Assembly (NCBI RefSeq): GCF_039523035.1
Contig: NZ_BAAAEN010000002.1
Coordinates: 186,001-250,000, forward strand
Origin: Pigmentiphaga daeguensis
GTDB lineage: Bacteria > Pseudomonadota > Gammaproteobacteria > Burkholderiales > Burkholderiaceae_B
DNA length: 64,000 nt
Reading direction: 5' to 3'
Shown here: positions 34,614 to 43,220 of the stretch, in pieces
Layout of the letters: every line of letters starts with the position of its first letter
Position numbering within the stretch: the stretch's first letter is position 1
The notes under the pieces: generated by a model
The model's database searches: none
What the model was told of the DNA's origin: nothing
What the model saw: only the letters and a program-made list of their open reading frames with translations
Made by a program: the position numbers and the translations under genes

Positions 34614-34672
34614 GTTGACTCCATCTTGCTGCCGCTGTGGAGTGGTCGCGCCAACCCCGGCAGATGAGGCAA

Positions 34673-34699
34673 TTATCGGCGCCTGCGTCCCGAACTTTA
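34673..34699 (-). promoter_or_regulatory. Sigma-28 (FliA) promoter of flgM-flgN
   Basis: On the minus strand TAAAGTTC, an 11-nt spacer and GCCGATAA match the FliA consensus at 15 of 16 positions, the best site in the window. It ends about 60 nt before the flgM GTG and lies in the flgA-flgM gap. A flgA read-through transcript may also reach flgM. Confidence 0.93.
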
Positions 34700-34791
34700 G
34701 CATCGGCGCGCCGGGCGCGGGCGTATTGCGCTACAGGATGTAAGCACTGCGTGGGCGGCTTCAAGAGCCGGCGCCGCCCGGGGAACATGCC

Positions 34792-35511
34792 CTAGAGATT
34801 GACTTCGATTTCCCGGTCCTCGCGCAGGATGCCCGCCACGGTGCGGCCCGAATCGAGCTGGACGCGCGCCGTCTGGCCCGGGCTGGCCGGGTGCAGCATC
34901 CGGCCGGTGGCCTTGATGACGAAGCCCGCTCCAGTCAGCACCACCTGCACGGGGTCTCCCGGTCCGAGGTGGGCACGCGACTGCACGGCCGATGGCGGAA
35001 TGGGTTCGCCCGCCTTCAGCGGACGCGTGACGGTCGAGCCCTCGAGCTGGCGTGGATCGGTGGCTACGCCGCGGGGCCAGGCCGCCACGTTCACCTCGGC
35101 CAGCGACCAGTCGCTTTCGCGCAGCACGGTCCCGGCGGGCAGGGGGCGGCTGGGAACGGGCACGGGCACGAGCAGCGCGACCTCGGCCGGGATGCGGATC
35201 TGCCAGGGCTGGTGCGCGCAGCGCAGGCCGATCGAGGTCTTGCCGGTGGGCCTGCCGCCGGCGGGCAGGAACACCTGGGGCGCGCAGGGGGCCTGGGCGA
35301 TGCGTTCAGCGGCCTGCTCCTGGATGTGGATGTCCAGGCGGCCGCCCAGCGTGGCGGCCGCGGCGGCGGCGCGCGCTTCGAGCAACTGGCGGCCGCGCTC
35401 GAGCAGGTCGGCGGCGGACGGCGAGGTGCCGGGCGTATCCGCCCAGGCGGGAAGCTGCGCCAGGCAGGCCAGCAGGAGCGCCGCGACGGTCGCGCGGCCG
35501 GACCGTTTCAT
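34792..35511 (-). CDS. flgA: P-ring assembly chaperone FlgA
   Basis: FlgA is a periplasmic protein needed to assemble the FlgI P ring. The chosen ATG at 35511 follows a GGAG site and begins a signal peptide (MKRSGRATVAALLLACLAQL, cleavage near AWA/DTPG). The C-terminal SAF-type domain is clear: LPAGTVLRESDWSLAEVNVA, LEGSTVTRPLKAGEPIPPSA and GRMLHPASPGQTARVQLDSG. The product has 239 residues. It is divergent from flgB across a 177-nt region (35512-35688) that should hold FlhDC-dependent promoters. Confidence 0.93.
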   Translation of the reverse strand: MKRSGRATVAALLLACLAQLPAWADTPGTSPSAADLLERGRQLLEARAAAAAATLGGRLDIHIQEQAAERIAQAPCAPQVFLPAGGRPTGKTSIGLRCAHQPWQIRIPAEVALLVPVPVPSRPLPAGTVLRESDWSLAEVNVAAWPRGVATDPRQLEGSTVTRPLKAGEPIPPSAVQSRAHLGPGDPVQVVLTGAGFVIKATGRMLHPASPGQTARVQLDSGRTVAGILREDREIEVNL

Positions 35512-35688
35512 GGAGCGGCTCTCCGGGATTTTCGAGGGACGCGACACTCTATCGCGCCCCGGGCGGCCGGAAGGTGAAAACAAGGATGAAAAAGATGCCT
35601 TACTCCGCCTTTGTTCATGGCAGGGAATCCGAATAATGGCGATACCTGCGAAAGGGCCCGGTACCGCACGCAAGGACAAGGAGGTCAT

Positions 35689-36108
35689 GTGATCAGCCGC
35701 ATAGGCGACGAACTGATGTTCAACGCGCAAGCCCTGGAGCTGCGTGCCCGCCGCCAGGAGGTCCTGGCGGCCAACCTGGCCAATGCCGAGACGCCCAACT
35801 ACAAGTCGCGGGACTTCGATTTCGGCGCCGCGCTGCGGGCCGCCACGGGCACGCCGGAGCCCGATGCCGCGCAGGCGCCGCTGCGGATGGCCGCCACCGA
35901 TGCCCGGCACCTGCGGGGCGACGCCGGGGACGGCCTGCCGGTGGCATTGAAGTACCGCACGCCCACGCAGGCCTCGATCGACGGCAATACCGTCGATCCG
36001 GACCTGGAGCGCACGCGCTTCGCCGACAACGCGCTGCGCTACGACGCCGCGCTGCGCATGTTGAACGGGCAGGTCCAGACGCTCCAGCGTGCGATCCAGA
36101 ACAACTGA
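35689..36108 (+). CDS. flgB: Flagellar proximal rod protein FlgB
   Basis: FlgB is a rod subunit. The start is a GTG at 35689 with a near-perfect AGGAGGT ribosome site; an ATG two bases earlier runs straight into a stop and is not used. The 139-residue product shows the rod motif LRARRQEVLAANLANAETPN and the C-terminal DNALRYDAALRMLNGQVQTL. It begins the flgBCDEFGHIJ operon. AATGGCGATACC at 35635-35646 could be part of a FlhDC site but is not convincing alone. Confidence 0.94.
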   Translation: MISRIGDELMFNAQALELRARRQEVLAANLANAETPNYKSRDFDFGAALRAATGTPEPDAAQAPLRMAATDARHLRGDAGDGLPVALKYRTPTQASIDGNTVDPDLERTRFADNALRYDAALRMLNGQVQTLQRAIQNN

Positions 36109-36124
36109 ACGAGGCACTATCCCC

Positions 36125-36535
36125 ATGTCCATGAGCAAGGCATTCGAGATCGCCGGTTCGGCACTGACCGCCAACAGCCAGCGCCTGAACGCGGTGGCCA
36201 GCAATCTCGCCAACGCCGAAAGCGTGAGCGGGCCGGACGGCCAGGTCTACCGTGGCCGCAAGGTGGTGTTCGAGTCCTATCTCGTCCCGGGCGCCGTGGC
36301 CGGCGGCAACGGCGTGCGCGTAAGAGAAGTGCTGACCGATCCCTCGCCGCCCAAGCGCATCTACGATCCGAAGCATCCCATGGCCGACGCCGAGGGCTAT
36401 ATCAGCATGCCCAACGTCGAGGTCGTCGATGAAATGGTCGACATGATCGCCGCCTCGCGCGCCTACCAGACCAACGTCGAGGTCATGAACACCGCCAAGA
36501 CCTTGATGCAGAAAACACTGACGCTGGGCACCTAG
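36125..36535 (+). CDS. flgC: Flagellar proximal rod protein FlgC
   Basis: FlgC is a rod subunit of 136 residues. It shows the N-terminal rod/hook motif ANSQRLNAVASNLANAESVS and the C-terminal family signature VEVVDEMVDMIAASRAYQTN. The ATG at 36125 is preferred; another in-frame ATG lies two codons later. It follows flgB after 16 nt and precedes flgD. Confidence 0.96.
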   Translation: MSMSKAFEIAGSALTANSQRLNAVASNLANAESVSGPDGQVYRGRKVVFESYLVPGAVAGGNGVRVREVLTDPSPPKRIYDPKHPMADAEGYISMPNVEVVDEMVDMIAASRAYQTNVEVMNTAKTLMQKTLTLGT

Positions 36536-36587
36536 CCCCAGACGCCGGGCCGCCCGCGGAACGGGCGCCCTTTAGCAAGGAATCCGC

Positions 36588-37247
36588 ATGGCCGTTTCCA
36601 ACGTCAACAGCAACACCGGGGCCGGAGCCTCGGGCAACTCCCTGGCCGCGTCGTCCGCGGAGGAGCTGTCCAACCGCTTCCTGACCATGCTGACCGCGCA
36701 GATGCGCAACCAGGACCCGCTCAACCCGCTCGACAACGCCGAGCTGACGTCGCAGCTGGCCCAGATCAGCACGGTCACCGGCATCAGCCAGCTCAACACG
36801 ACCATGCAGTGGCTGGGCTACAGCATGGGAAGCCTGCAGGCCACCCAGGCGGCATCGTTGATCGGCCGCAAGGTCATGCTGGCCGGCGACGGCCTGACCC
36901 TGGCCGACGGCAAGGCCGAAGGCGGCTATGTGCTCAGCATCCCGGTCGAGAGCGCCGAGCTGGTCGTGAAGAACGCCGACGGCATCGAGGTCGCGCGCAA
37001 GAAGCTGGCCGACGTCGATGCCGGCGTGCATGCCTTCACCTGGGACGGCAAGAATGCGAAGGGCGACACGCTGCCCGACGGCGACTACGAGTTCGAAGTG
37101 CAGGTCGGAGAAGGCACCAAGGTGGGGGCGGCGCCGCCGCTGAGCGTGACCCAGATCACCTCGGTGCGTCCGTCCTCGGGCTCGACCACGGTGGTCGATG
37201 CCAAGGGCAATCTCGTCAACCTGTCCGACGTCTACCAGGTCTGGTAG
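36588..37247 (+). CDS. flgD: Hook cap / hook assembly protein FlgD
   Basis: FlgD is the temporary cap that assembles the hook from FlgE. The 219-residue product has the conserved N-terminal block (LSNRFLTMLTAQMRNQDPLN, PLDNAELTSQLAQISTVTGI), the linker SLIGRKVMLAGDGL and a C-terminal FlgD Ig-like/tudor-like part (FTWDGKNAKGDTLPDGDYEF). AAGGA lies eight bases before the ATG. Confidence 0.96.
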   Translation: MAVSNVNSNTGAGASGNSLAASSAEELSNRFLTMLTAQMRNQDPLNPLDNAELTSQLAQISTVTGISQLNTTMQWLGYSMGSLQATQAASLIGRKVMLAGDGLTLADGKAEGGYVLSIPVESAELVVKNADGIEVARKKLADVDAGVHAFTWDGKNAKGDTLPDGDYEFEVQVGEGTKVGAAPPLSVTQITSVRPSSGSTTVVDAKGNLVNLSDVYQVW

Positions 37248-37304
37248 TACGGCGCGTCCCGCCCCGCTTCCGGATACAAATCAGATAGTGCAAGGAATCC
37301 AGCG

Positions 37305-38564
37305 ATGAGCTTCCAACAGGCATTGAGCGGCCTGAACGCCGCCGGCAAGAACCTCGACGTGATCGGCAACAACGTCGCCAACGCCAACACCGTGGGCTTC
37401 AAGGCCGCGCGCGCCGAGTTCGCCGACGTCTACGCGTCGACGGTGCTCGGCACCTACTCGAACAACATCGGTATCGGTACGAAGCTCAACTCCGTCACCC
37501 AGATGTTCACCCAGGGGGCGATCTCGGTCACGTCCAATCCGTTCGACGTCGCCATCTCGGGAGAAGGCTTCTTCCGCATGGACAACGCCGGGTCCATCGT
37601 GTATTCGCGCAACGGCCAGTTCCACCTGGATGCCAACGGCTATGTGGTCAACGCCAACGGCCTGCGCCTGACGGGCTATGTCGCCGACGCCAACGGCAAC
37701 ATCAATGCCGCCCAGCCCCAGCCGTTGCGGCTGACGGTCAGCTCCATCGAGGCACGCGGCACCTCCGAGGTCACGCAAGGCTCGGTGCTCGATTCCCGCG
37801 CCGACGCGATCGACCGCATCGTCAAGCCGTTCAATCCCGAGGACTCGACCACCTACACCCATGCCACGTCCATCGCGGTCTATGACTCGCTGGGCAATAC
37901 GCACACGCTGTCCACGTTCTACGTGAAGCGTGGACCGGGCCAGTGGGAGGTCTATACCGCGTTGAACGGCAAGGTGACCAACACCGACACGGACGGCGAC
38001 GGATTGCCGAACGGCGCGCCGCTGGTATTCGACGCATCGGGCAAGATCGACCTGGCTGCCTCGAACAACGGCGTGTTCCAGGTCAACGTCGACGCCGCCA
38101 CGCTGGGCACCGGCGCGACCGGGCTGAGCATCAACTACAACATGGCGTCCACTTCGCAGACCGGCCAGGCCTTCAGCAACGAGCTGCAGCGCCAGGACGG
38201 CTACACCTCGGGCCGCCTGACCAGCTTCACGATCGACGAGAACGGCATCCTGAAGGCCAACTACTCCAACCAGCAATCGCGGGCGCAGGGCCAGATCACG
38301 CTGGTGTCCTTCGTCAATCCCCAGGGCCTGGTCTCGGCCGGCAGCAATAATTTCCTGGAAACGATCTTGTCCGGCGGCCCGCGCATCGGCGTCCCGGGTT
38401 CGAGCAACTTCGGCACCGTGACTTCCGGCGCGCTGGAGGATGCCAACGTCGACCTGACCGGCGAGCTGGTGAACATGATCACCGCCCAGCGGGTCTACCA
38501 GGCCAACGCGCAAACGATCAAGACCCAGGATTCGCTGATGCAGACCCTGGTCAACATGCGCTGA
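37305..38564 (+). CDS. flgE: Flagellar hook protein FlgE
   Basis: FlgE builds the flexible hook. The 419-residue product has the N-terminal rod/hook motif (LNAAGKNLDVIGNNVANANT, VGFKAARAEFADVY), a FlgE D2-type middle domain and the C-terminal motif NVDLTGELVNMITAQRVYQA. A good AAGGA ribosome site precedes the ATG. The stop overlaps the flgF start as TGATG. Confidence 0.97.
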   Translation: MSFQQALSGLNAAGKNLDVIGNNVANANTVGFKAARAEFADVYASTVLGTYSNNIGIGTKLNSVTQMFTQGAISVTSNPFDVAISGEGFFRMDNAGSIVYSRNGQFHLDANGYVVNANGLRLTGYVADANGNINAAQPQPLRLTVSSIEARGTSEVTQGSVLDSRADAIDRIVKPFNPEDSTTYTHATSIAVYDSLGNTHTLSTFYVKRGPGQWEVYTALNGKVTNTDTDGDGLPNGAPLVFDASGKIDLAASNNGVFQVNVDAATLGTGATGLSINYNMASTSQTGQAFSNELQRQDGYTSGRLTSFTIDENGILKANYSNQQSRAQGQITLVSFVNPQGLVSAGSNNFLETILSGGPRIGVPGSSNFGTVTSGALEDANVDLTGELVNMITAQRVYQANAQTIKTQDSLMQTLVNMR

Positions 38565-39307
38565 TGGACAGGGCCCTCTACATTGCCGCGACCGGCGCCC
38601 GCGAACTGATGCGGCGCCAGGACGTGCAGACCAACAACCTGTCGAACGCGCTGACGCCGGGGTTCCGCGCCGAGATCGCGGCCCAGCGGACGGCGCCGGT
38701 GGTCGGCGGCCCGGGCCTGCGGACGCGGGCCTATGCGGTGGAATCGACACCCGGCGCAGACCTGTCGGCCGGCGCGATGATGGCGACCGGGCGCGAACTG
38801 GACGTCGCGATCCAGGGCGACGGCTGGTTCGCCGTGCGCACGGCGGATGGCGGCGAGGCCTATACCCGCGCGGGCGGCTTCCAGACCACCGCGGACGGCA
38901 TGCTGGTCGACGCGGCCGGGCGCCCGGTGCTGGATCCGAACGGCGAGCCCATCCTGATTCCGCCCGATACCAAGGTGCAGGTCAATACCGACGGCTCGAT
39001 CTCCTCCGTCCCCGAGGTCGACCGGGTGCAGGCCGCCCAGATCGCCAACCTCAAGCTGGTGAACCCGCCGGGGAATACGCTGGCGCGCGGCGCGGACGGC
39101 CTTTTCCGCCTGCGCCAGGGCGGCATCGCGCCGGCGGCCGACGGGGTGCGCGTGGCGGGCGGCATGCTCGAGGGCAGCAACGTCAACGCGGTGGAGACCA
39201 TGGTGGGCATGATCGCGGCGGCGCGTCACTACGACGTGCAGATACAGCTCATGCAGAACACCGACCAGAACCAGCGCTCGGCCACACAGATATTGAGCAT
39301 GACCTGA
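38564..39307 (+). CDS. flgF: Flagellar proximal rod protein FlgF
   Basis: FlgF is a rod subunit of 247 residues. It opens with MDRALYIAATGARELMRRQD and NNLSNALTPGFRAEIAAQRT and ends with the family motif EGSNVNAVETMVGMIAAARH. It is coupled to flgE by a one-base overlap. The 71-nt gap to flgG shows no separate promoter. Confidence 0.96.
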   Translation: MDRALYIAATGARELMRRQDVQTNNLSNALTPGFRAEIAAQRTAPVVGGPGLRTRAYAVESTPGADLSAGAMMATGRELDVAIQGDGWFAVRTADGGEAYTRAGGFQTTADGMLVDAAGRPVLDPNGEPILIPPDTKVQVNTDGSISSVPEVDRVQAAQIANLKLVNPPGNTLARGADGLFRLRQGGIAPAADGVRVAGGMLEGSNVNAVETMVGMIAAARHYDVQIQLMQNTDQNQRSATQILSMT

Positions 39308-39378
39308 CCGCGGGGCCTCCCCGGGCGGTGAAGGAATTTTGCGTAGTGCGGCGCATGCCGCGATAAGGATCGAACATC

Positions 39379-40161
39379 ATGATGCGTTCCCTCTGGATCG
39401 CCAAGACCGGCCTGGATGCGCAGCAGACCCAGCTGGACGTCATCTCGAACAACCTCGCCAACGTCAGCACCAATGGCTACAAGCGTTCGCGCGCCGTGTT
39501 CGAGGACCTGCTCTACCAGACCATGCGGCCGGCCGGCACGCAGACCACGCAGCAGAACCAGGTGCCCGCGGGGCTGACGCTGGGAACCGGATCGCGGCCC
39601 GTGGCCACGGTGCGCAACTATGCGCAGGGTGCCCTGCAGCAGACCAGCAGCAGCTTCGACCTGTCGGTCAACGGCGCCGGCTTCTTCCAGGTGCAACTGC
39701 CCGACGGCACGCTGGCCTACACGCGCGACGGCAGCTTCCAGATCGACAGCCAGGGCCAGCTCGTGACCAACAACGGCCTGGTCATCGATCCGGGCATCGT
39801 GGTGCCGGAGGGCGTCAAGGAAGTCGCCATCGGCCAGGACGGGGTGGTGACCGCGACGGTGGCGGGCCAGACCCAGCCGGTCCAGCTGGGCCAGCTGCAA
39901 CTGGCCACCTTCATCAATCCGCCGGGCCTGCAGCCGCTGGGCCAGAATCTTTTCGGCGAGACCGCGGCCTCGGGCGTGCCGGTGGTCAACGTGCCGGGGT
40001 TGAACGGGGCGGGCCTGATCAACCAGGGATATGTCGAGGCGTCCAACGTCAACGTGGTCGAGGAACTGGTCGGCATGATCCAGACCCAGCGCGCGTACGA
40101 GATCAACTCGCGGGCCATCACCACCGCCGACCAGATGCTCCAGCGCATCTCGCAGCTCTGA
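39379..40161 (+). CDS. flgG: Flagellar distal rod protein FlgG
   Basis: FlgG forms the distal rod. The 260-residue product has the highly conserved start MRSLWIAKTGLDAQQTQLDV, then ISNNLANVSTNGYKRSRAVF and the C-terminal motif EASNVNVVEELVGMIQTQRA. Two ATGs stand in tandem at 39379 and 39382; the first is used here. AAGGAT lies a few bases upstream. Confidence 0.97.
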   Translation: MMRSLWIAKTGLDAQQTQLDVISNNLANVSTNGYKRSRAVFEDLLYQTMRPAGTQTTQQNQVPAGLTLGTGSRPVATVRNYAQGALQQTSSSFDLSVNGAGFFQVQLPDGTLAYTRDGSFQIDSQGQLVTNNGLVIDPGIVVPEGVKEVAIGQDGVVTATVAGQTQPVQLGQLQLATFINPPGLQPLGQNLFGETAASGVPVVNVPGLNGAGLINQGYVEASNVNVVEELVGMIQTQRAYEINSRAITTADQMLQRISQL

Positions 40162-40171
40162 GGAAGGCGGG

Positions 40172-40879
40172 ATGAAGCAAGCGTTCAGGCCCCGTCGTGT
40201 CCGTGGCGCCAGGGCCCTTGCCGGGATGACGATCCTGGCGGGGCTGGCCGCGTGCGCCACGCCCAAGGTAGACATCGACGGGCCGACCACCGCCCGGCCG
40301 CTGGACCCGGTGGCCTACAACGCGAATCGCCGGCCCACCGGCGGCATATTCGGTTCCGCACCCGGCTATCGCCCGCTGTTCGAGGATGTGCGGGCGCGCA
40401 ACATCGGCGATACGCTGGTCGTGCGGCTGGAAGAGCACATCAATTCGTCCCAGCGCAACAATACCTCGGCGCAGCGCTCGGCTTCGGCATCGGCCGGAAT
40501 CCCTTCCATCAACAAACTGCCAGGGTCCGGCATCCTGCGCGGCCTGGGCGTGGAAGGCGAGAGCGAGAACCGCTTCAACGCCCGGGGCGAGACCGGCGCG
40601 TCCAACATCCTGTCGGGCACGATCACCGTGACCGTGGTCGAGGTGCTGTCCAACGGCAACATGCGCGTCTCGGGCGAAAAGCAGATCGGCACCAATCGCG
40701 AGACCGAACGCGTGCGCTTCTCCGGCGTGGTGAATCCGGCCCACATCGTGGGCGGCAATTCGGTCAGTTCGACCCAGGTCGCCGACGCACGCATCGAATA
40801 CCGAGGGCAGGGCGCGATCGACGAGGCCCAGACGGTGGGCTGGCTGTCGCGTTTCTTCTACTCGTTCCTGCCGTTCTGA
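40172..40879 (+). CDS. flgH: Flagellar L-ring lipoprotein FlgH
   Basis: FlgH forms the outer-membrane L ring. The N-terminus is a lipoprotein signal with lipobox LAAC (Cys28). The conserved body includes YRPLFEDVRARNIGDTLVVR, SGTITVTVVEVLSNGNMRVS and the C-terminal GWLSRFFYSFLPF. The length of 235 residues is normal. It lies 10 nt after flgG and 11 nt before flgI. Confidence 0.96.
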   Translation: MKQAFRPRRVRGARALAGMTILAGLAACATPKVDIDGPTTARPLDPVAYNANRRPTGGIFGSAPGYRPLFEDVRARNIGDTLVVRLEEHINSSQRNNTSAQRSASASAGIPSINKLPGSGILRGLGVEGESENRFNARGETGASNILSGTITVTVVEVLSNGNMRVSGEKQIGTNRETERVRFSGVVNPAHIVGGNSVSSTQVADARIEYRGQGAIDEAQTVGWLSRFFYSFLPF

Positions 40880-40890
40880 GCGCGCGCATC

Positions 40891-42012
40891 ATGAATCGTC
40901 ATCCGTTCACCGCCGCCTGCCTGCGTCTGGCCGTGGCGCTGCTGTGCGCGTTCCTCGTGCCGGCGGCCCAGGCGGCGCGGGTCAAGGACCTGGCCAATGT
41001 CCAGGGAGTACGCAACAACCAGCTGGTGGGATACGGCCTGGTCGTGGGCCTGGATGGCACGGGCGACCAGACCACGCAGACGCCGTTCACCACCCAGTCC
41101 CTGATGTCCATGTTGTCCAACCTGGGCATCAACGTTCCTCCCGGCACGCGGCTCCAGCTCAAGAACGTGGCGGCGGTGATGGTGACCGCCATGCTGCCGC
41201 CGTTTTCCCAGCCCGGCCAGCAGGTCGACGTGACGGTCAGCTCCATGGGCAACGCCAAGTCCCTGCGCGGCGGCACGCTGCTGCTGACGCCGCTCAAGGG
41301 ACTGGACGGACAGGTCTATGCCATGGCCCAGGGCAGCGTGTCGGTGGGCGGAGCGGGCGCGTCGGCGGCGGGCAGCCGCGCCCAGATCAATCATTTGAGC
41401 GCGGGCCGCATTCCGGCCGGCGCCACGGTGGAGCGCGACGTGCCGACGCCGTTCTCCGACGACGGCGCCCTGCGGCTGGAATTGACCACGGCCGATTTCT
41501 CGACGGCACGCGCGATGGTGGAGACCATCAACCGCCGCATCGGTCCGGGCACCGCGACCGCGCTCGACGGCCGGGTCATCGAGTTGCGCGCGCCTTCGTC
41601 TCCCGACGCCCGGGTCGCCTTCATGGCGCAGGTCGAGGACCTGGAAGTGGCGGGCAGCCGCGCGCCGGCGCGCGTCGTCATCAATGCGCGTACCGGTTCG
41701 GTGGTGATGAACCAGAGCGTGCGCCTGGCGCCGGTGGCCGTCGCGCACGGCAACCTGAGCGTCACGGTCAGCGCGGCGCCGGTGGTCAGCCAGCCAGCGC
41801 CTTTCTCGGGCGGACAGACGGTGGTGACCGAGCGTGCCGACATCGAGATCAAGCAGAGCGGCGGCGCCATCGTGCACCTGGATGGCGGCGCCCAGCTGGC
41901 GGAGGTGGTCAAGGCGTTGAACCTGCTGGGCGCCACGCCGCAGGACCTGATCTCCATCCTCCAGGCGCTCAAGACCGCGGGTGCGCTGACCGCTGAACTG
42001 GAGATCATCTGA
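40891..42012 (+). CDS. flgI: Flagellar P-ring protein FlgI
   Basis: FlgI forms the periplasmic P ring around the rod. The start at 40891 gives a signal peptide (LRLAVALLCAFLVPAAQA, cleaved before ARVKD) and a 373-residue precursor. Highly conserved parts are NNQLVGYGLVVGLDGTGDQT, QSLMSMLSNLGINVPPG and the C-terminal GGAQLAEVVKALNLLGATPQ. The stop overlaps the flgJ start by one base. Confidence 0.97.
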   Translation: MNRHPFTAACLRLAVALLCAFLVPAAQAARVKDLANVQGVRNNQLVGYGLVVGLDGTGDQTTQTPFTTQSLMSMLSNLGINVPPGTRLQLKNVAAVMVTAMLPPFSQPGQQVDVTVSSMGNAKSLRGGTLLLTPLKGLDGQVYAMAQGSVSVGGAGASAAGSRAQINHLSAGRIPAGATVERDVPTPFSDDGALRLELTTADFSTARAMVETINRRIGPGTATALDGRVIELRAPSSPDARVAFMAQVEDLEVAGSRAPARVVINARTGSVVMNQSVRLAPVAVAHGNLSVTVSAAPVVSQPAPFSGGQTVVTERADIEIKQSGGAIVHLDGGAQLAEVVKALNLLGATPQDLISILQALKTAGALTAELEII

Positions 42013-43094
42013 TGACCAAGATGGACAGCGCGATGCAGCGGGGCGGCATGGCGATCGACGCCCGCTCGCTGGAAAACCTGAAGCTGCAGGCGCGGCGCGA
42101 CCAGGCGGGTACCGTCAGGCAGGCCGCCCGCCAGTTCGAGGCCCAGTTCGCCCAGATGCTGCTGTCGCAGATGCGCCAGTCGTCGATGGCGGGCGATGGT
42201 CCGCTGGCCCAGGCGCTGAACAGTCCCGCCTCGCAGACCTGGCGGGGAATGCTGGACCAGCAGCTGGCGCAGAAGCTGGCCGGCGTGGCCGAGGCGGGCA
42301 GCGGTCCCGCGCCGGCGCGCAGCGGCCTGGGGCTGGCCGACATGCTGGAGAAACAACTGACGCGTCCTGTCGTGTCGCCGGAGTCCCTGCGCCGCACCGG
42401 ACTGCCGCTGTCGATGTCCACCCTGGAGCTGGCGCGGGGCCGCGCCACGGGCACCCCTGCCACGGCGACCAGCGGCATGATAGGCGGGATGGAAGCCGCG
42501 GCGCTGGCGGGGGGATCGGCCTCCCCGCGGCGCATAGACGGCCGGTTCGGCACCCAGGCCGTCTATGCGCCGCCCCCGGCGGCGGCCGCCAAGCCAGCGG
42601 CCGAAACGCGTGCCGCGCCCGGGTCGGCGGAAGAGGTGCGCGCCGAGTTCCTGGGGAAGTTCCTGCCCGCGGCCAGACGCGCGGAAGCGGCGACGGGGAT
42701 CCCCGCCGCCTACATCCTGGGCCAGGCCGCCCTGGAATCCGGCTGGGGACGGCGGGAGATCCGTGGCGCCCAGGGAGAGGCCAGCCATAACCTGTTCGGC
42801 ATCAAGGCCACGGGCTGGGACGGCCGCACCGTGCGCACGCGCACGACCGAATACCGCAACGGCACGCCGGAGCGCGTGACGGCGGAGTTCCGCGCCTACG
42901 ACTCCTACGAGCAGGCGTTCGAGGACTACGCGCGCCTGCTGGCGTCGAATCCCCGCTACGCCAAGGTGCTGCAATCGGCCGGCAGCGCGGAGCAGTTCGC
43001 GCAGGGCCTGCAGCGGGCCGGCTACGCGACCGACCCCAGGTATGCCGAAAAGCTGGGCAGCACCATCCGGCGGGCCATGCAGATCGTCGTCTAG
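42012..43094 (+). CDS. flgJ: Flagellar muramidase and rod-assembly protein FlgJ
   Basis: FlgJ opens the peptidoglycan for the growing rod. It is the two-domain betaproteobacterial/gammaproteobacterial form of 360 residues: an N-terminal rod-assembly domain (RQFEAQFAQMLLSQMRQSSM), a Pro/Ala linker, and a C-terminal glucosaminidase domain from about residue 210. That domain has the probable catalytic Glu242 in AALESGWGRREIRG and a conserved SHNLFGIKATGWDG segment. It ends the FlhDC-dependent part of the flg operon; flgK has its own sigma-28 promoter. Confidence 0.96.
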   Translation: MTKMDSAMQRGGMAIDARSLENLKLQARRDQAGTVRQAARQFEAQFAQMLLSQMRQSSMAGDGPLAQALNSPASQTWRGMLDQQLAQKLAGVAEAGSGPAPARSGLGLADMLEKQLTRPVVSPESLRRTGLPLSMSTLELARGRATGTPATATSGMIGGMEAAALAGGSASPRRIDGRFGTQAVYAPPPAAAAKPAAETRAAPGSAEEVRAEFLGKFLPAARRAEAATGIPAAYILGQAALESGWGRREIRGAQGEASHNLFGIKATGWDGRTVRTRTTEYRNGTPERVTAEFRAYDSYEQAFEDYARLLASNPRYAKVLQSAGSAEQFAQGLQRAGYATDPRYAEKLGSTIRRAMQIVV

Positions 43095-43136
43095 CGGCGG
43101 ATCCGTTCCCGACCGGGCAGAAGGCCGCCGGCATGC

Positions 43137-43163
43137 TCAAGCTTGGACGCCGGCGTCCGTTAA
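43137..43163 (+). promoter_or_regulatory. Sigma-28 (FliA) promoter of flgK-flgL
   Basis: TCAAGCTT, an exact 11-nt spacer and TCCGTTAA each match six of eight positions of the FliA consensus. The site lies in the flgJ-flgK gap and ends 57 nt before the flgK ATG, where a late promoter is expected. Confidence 0.75.
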
Positions 43164-43220
43164 GAGAGACATCAGCCGTGCATGGCGCCGCCGCGCACGC
43201 CAGGCAGCCCGCATGAAACC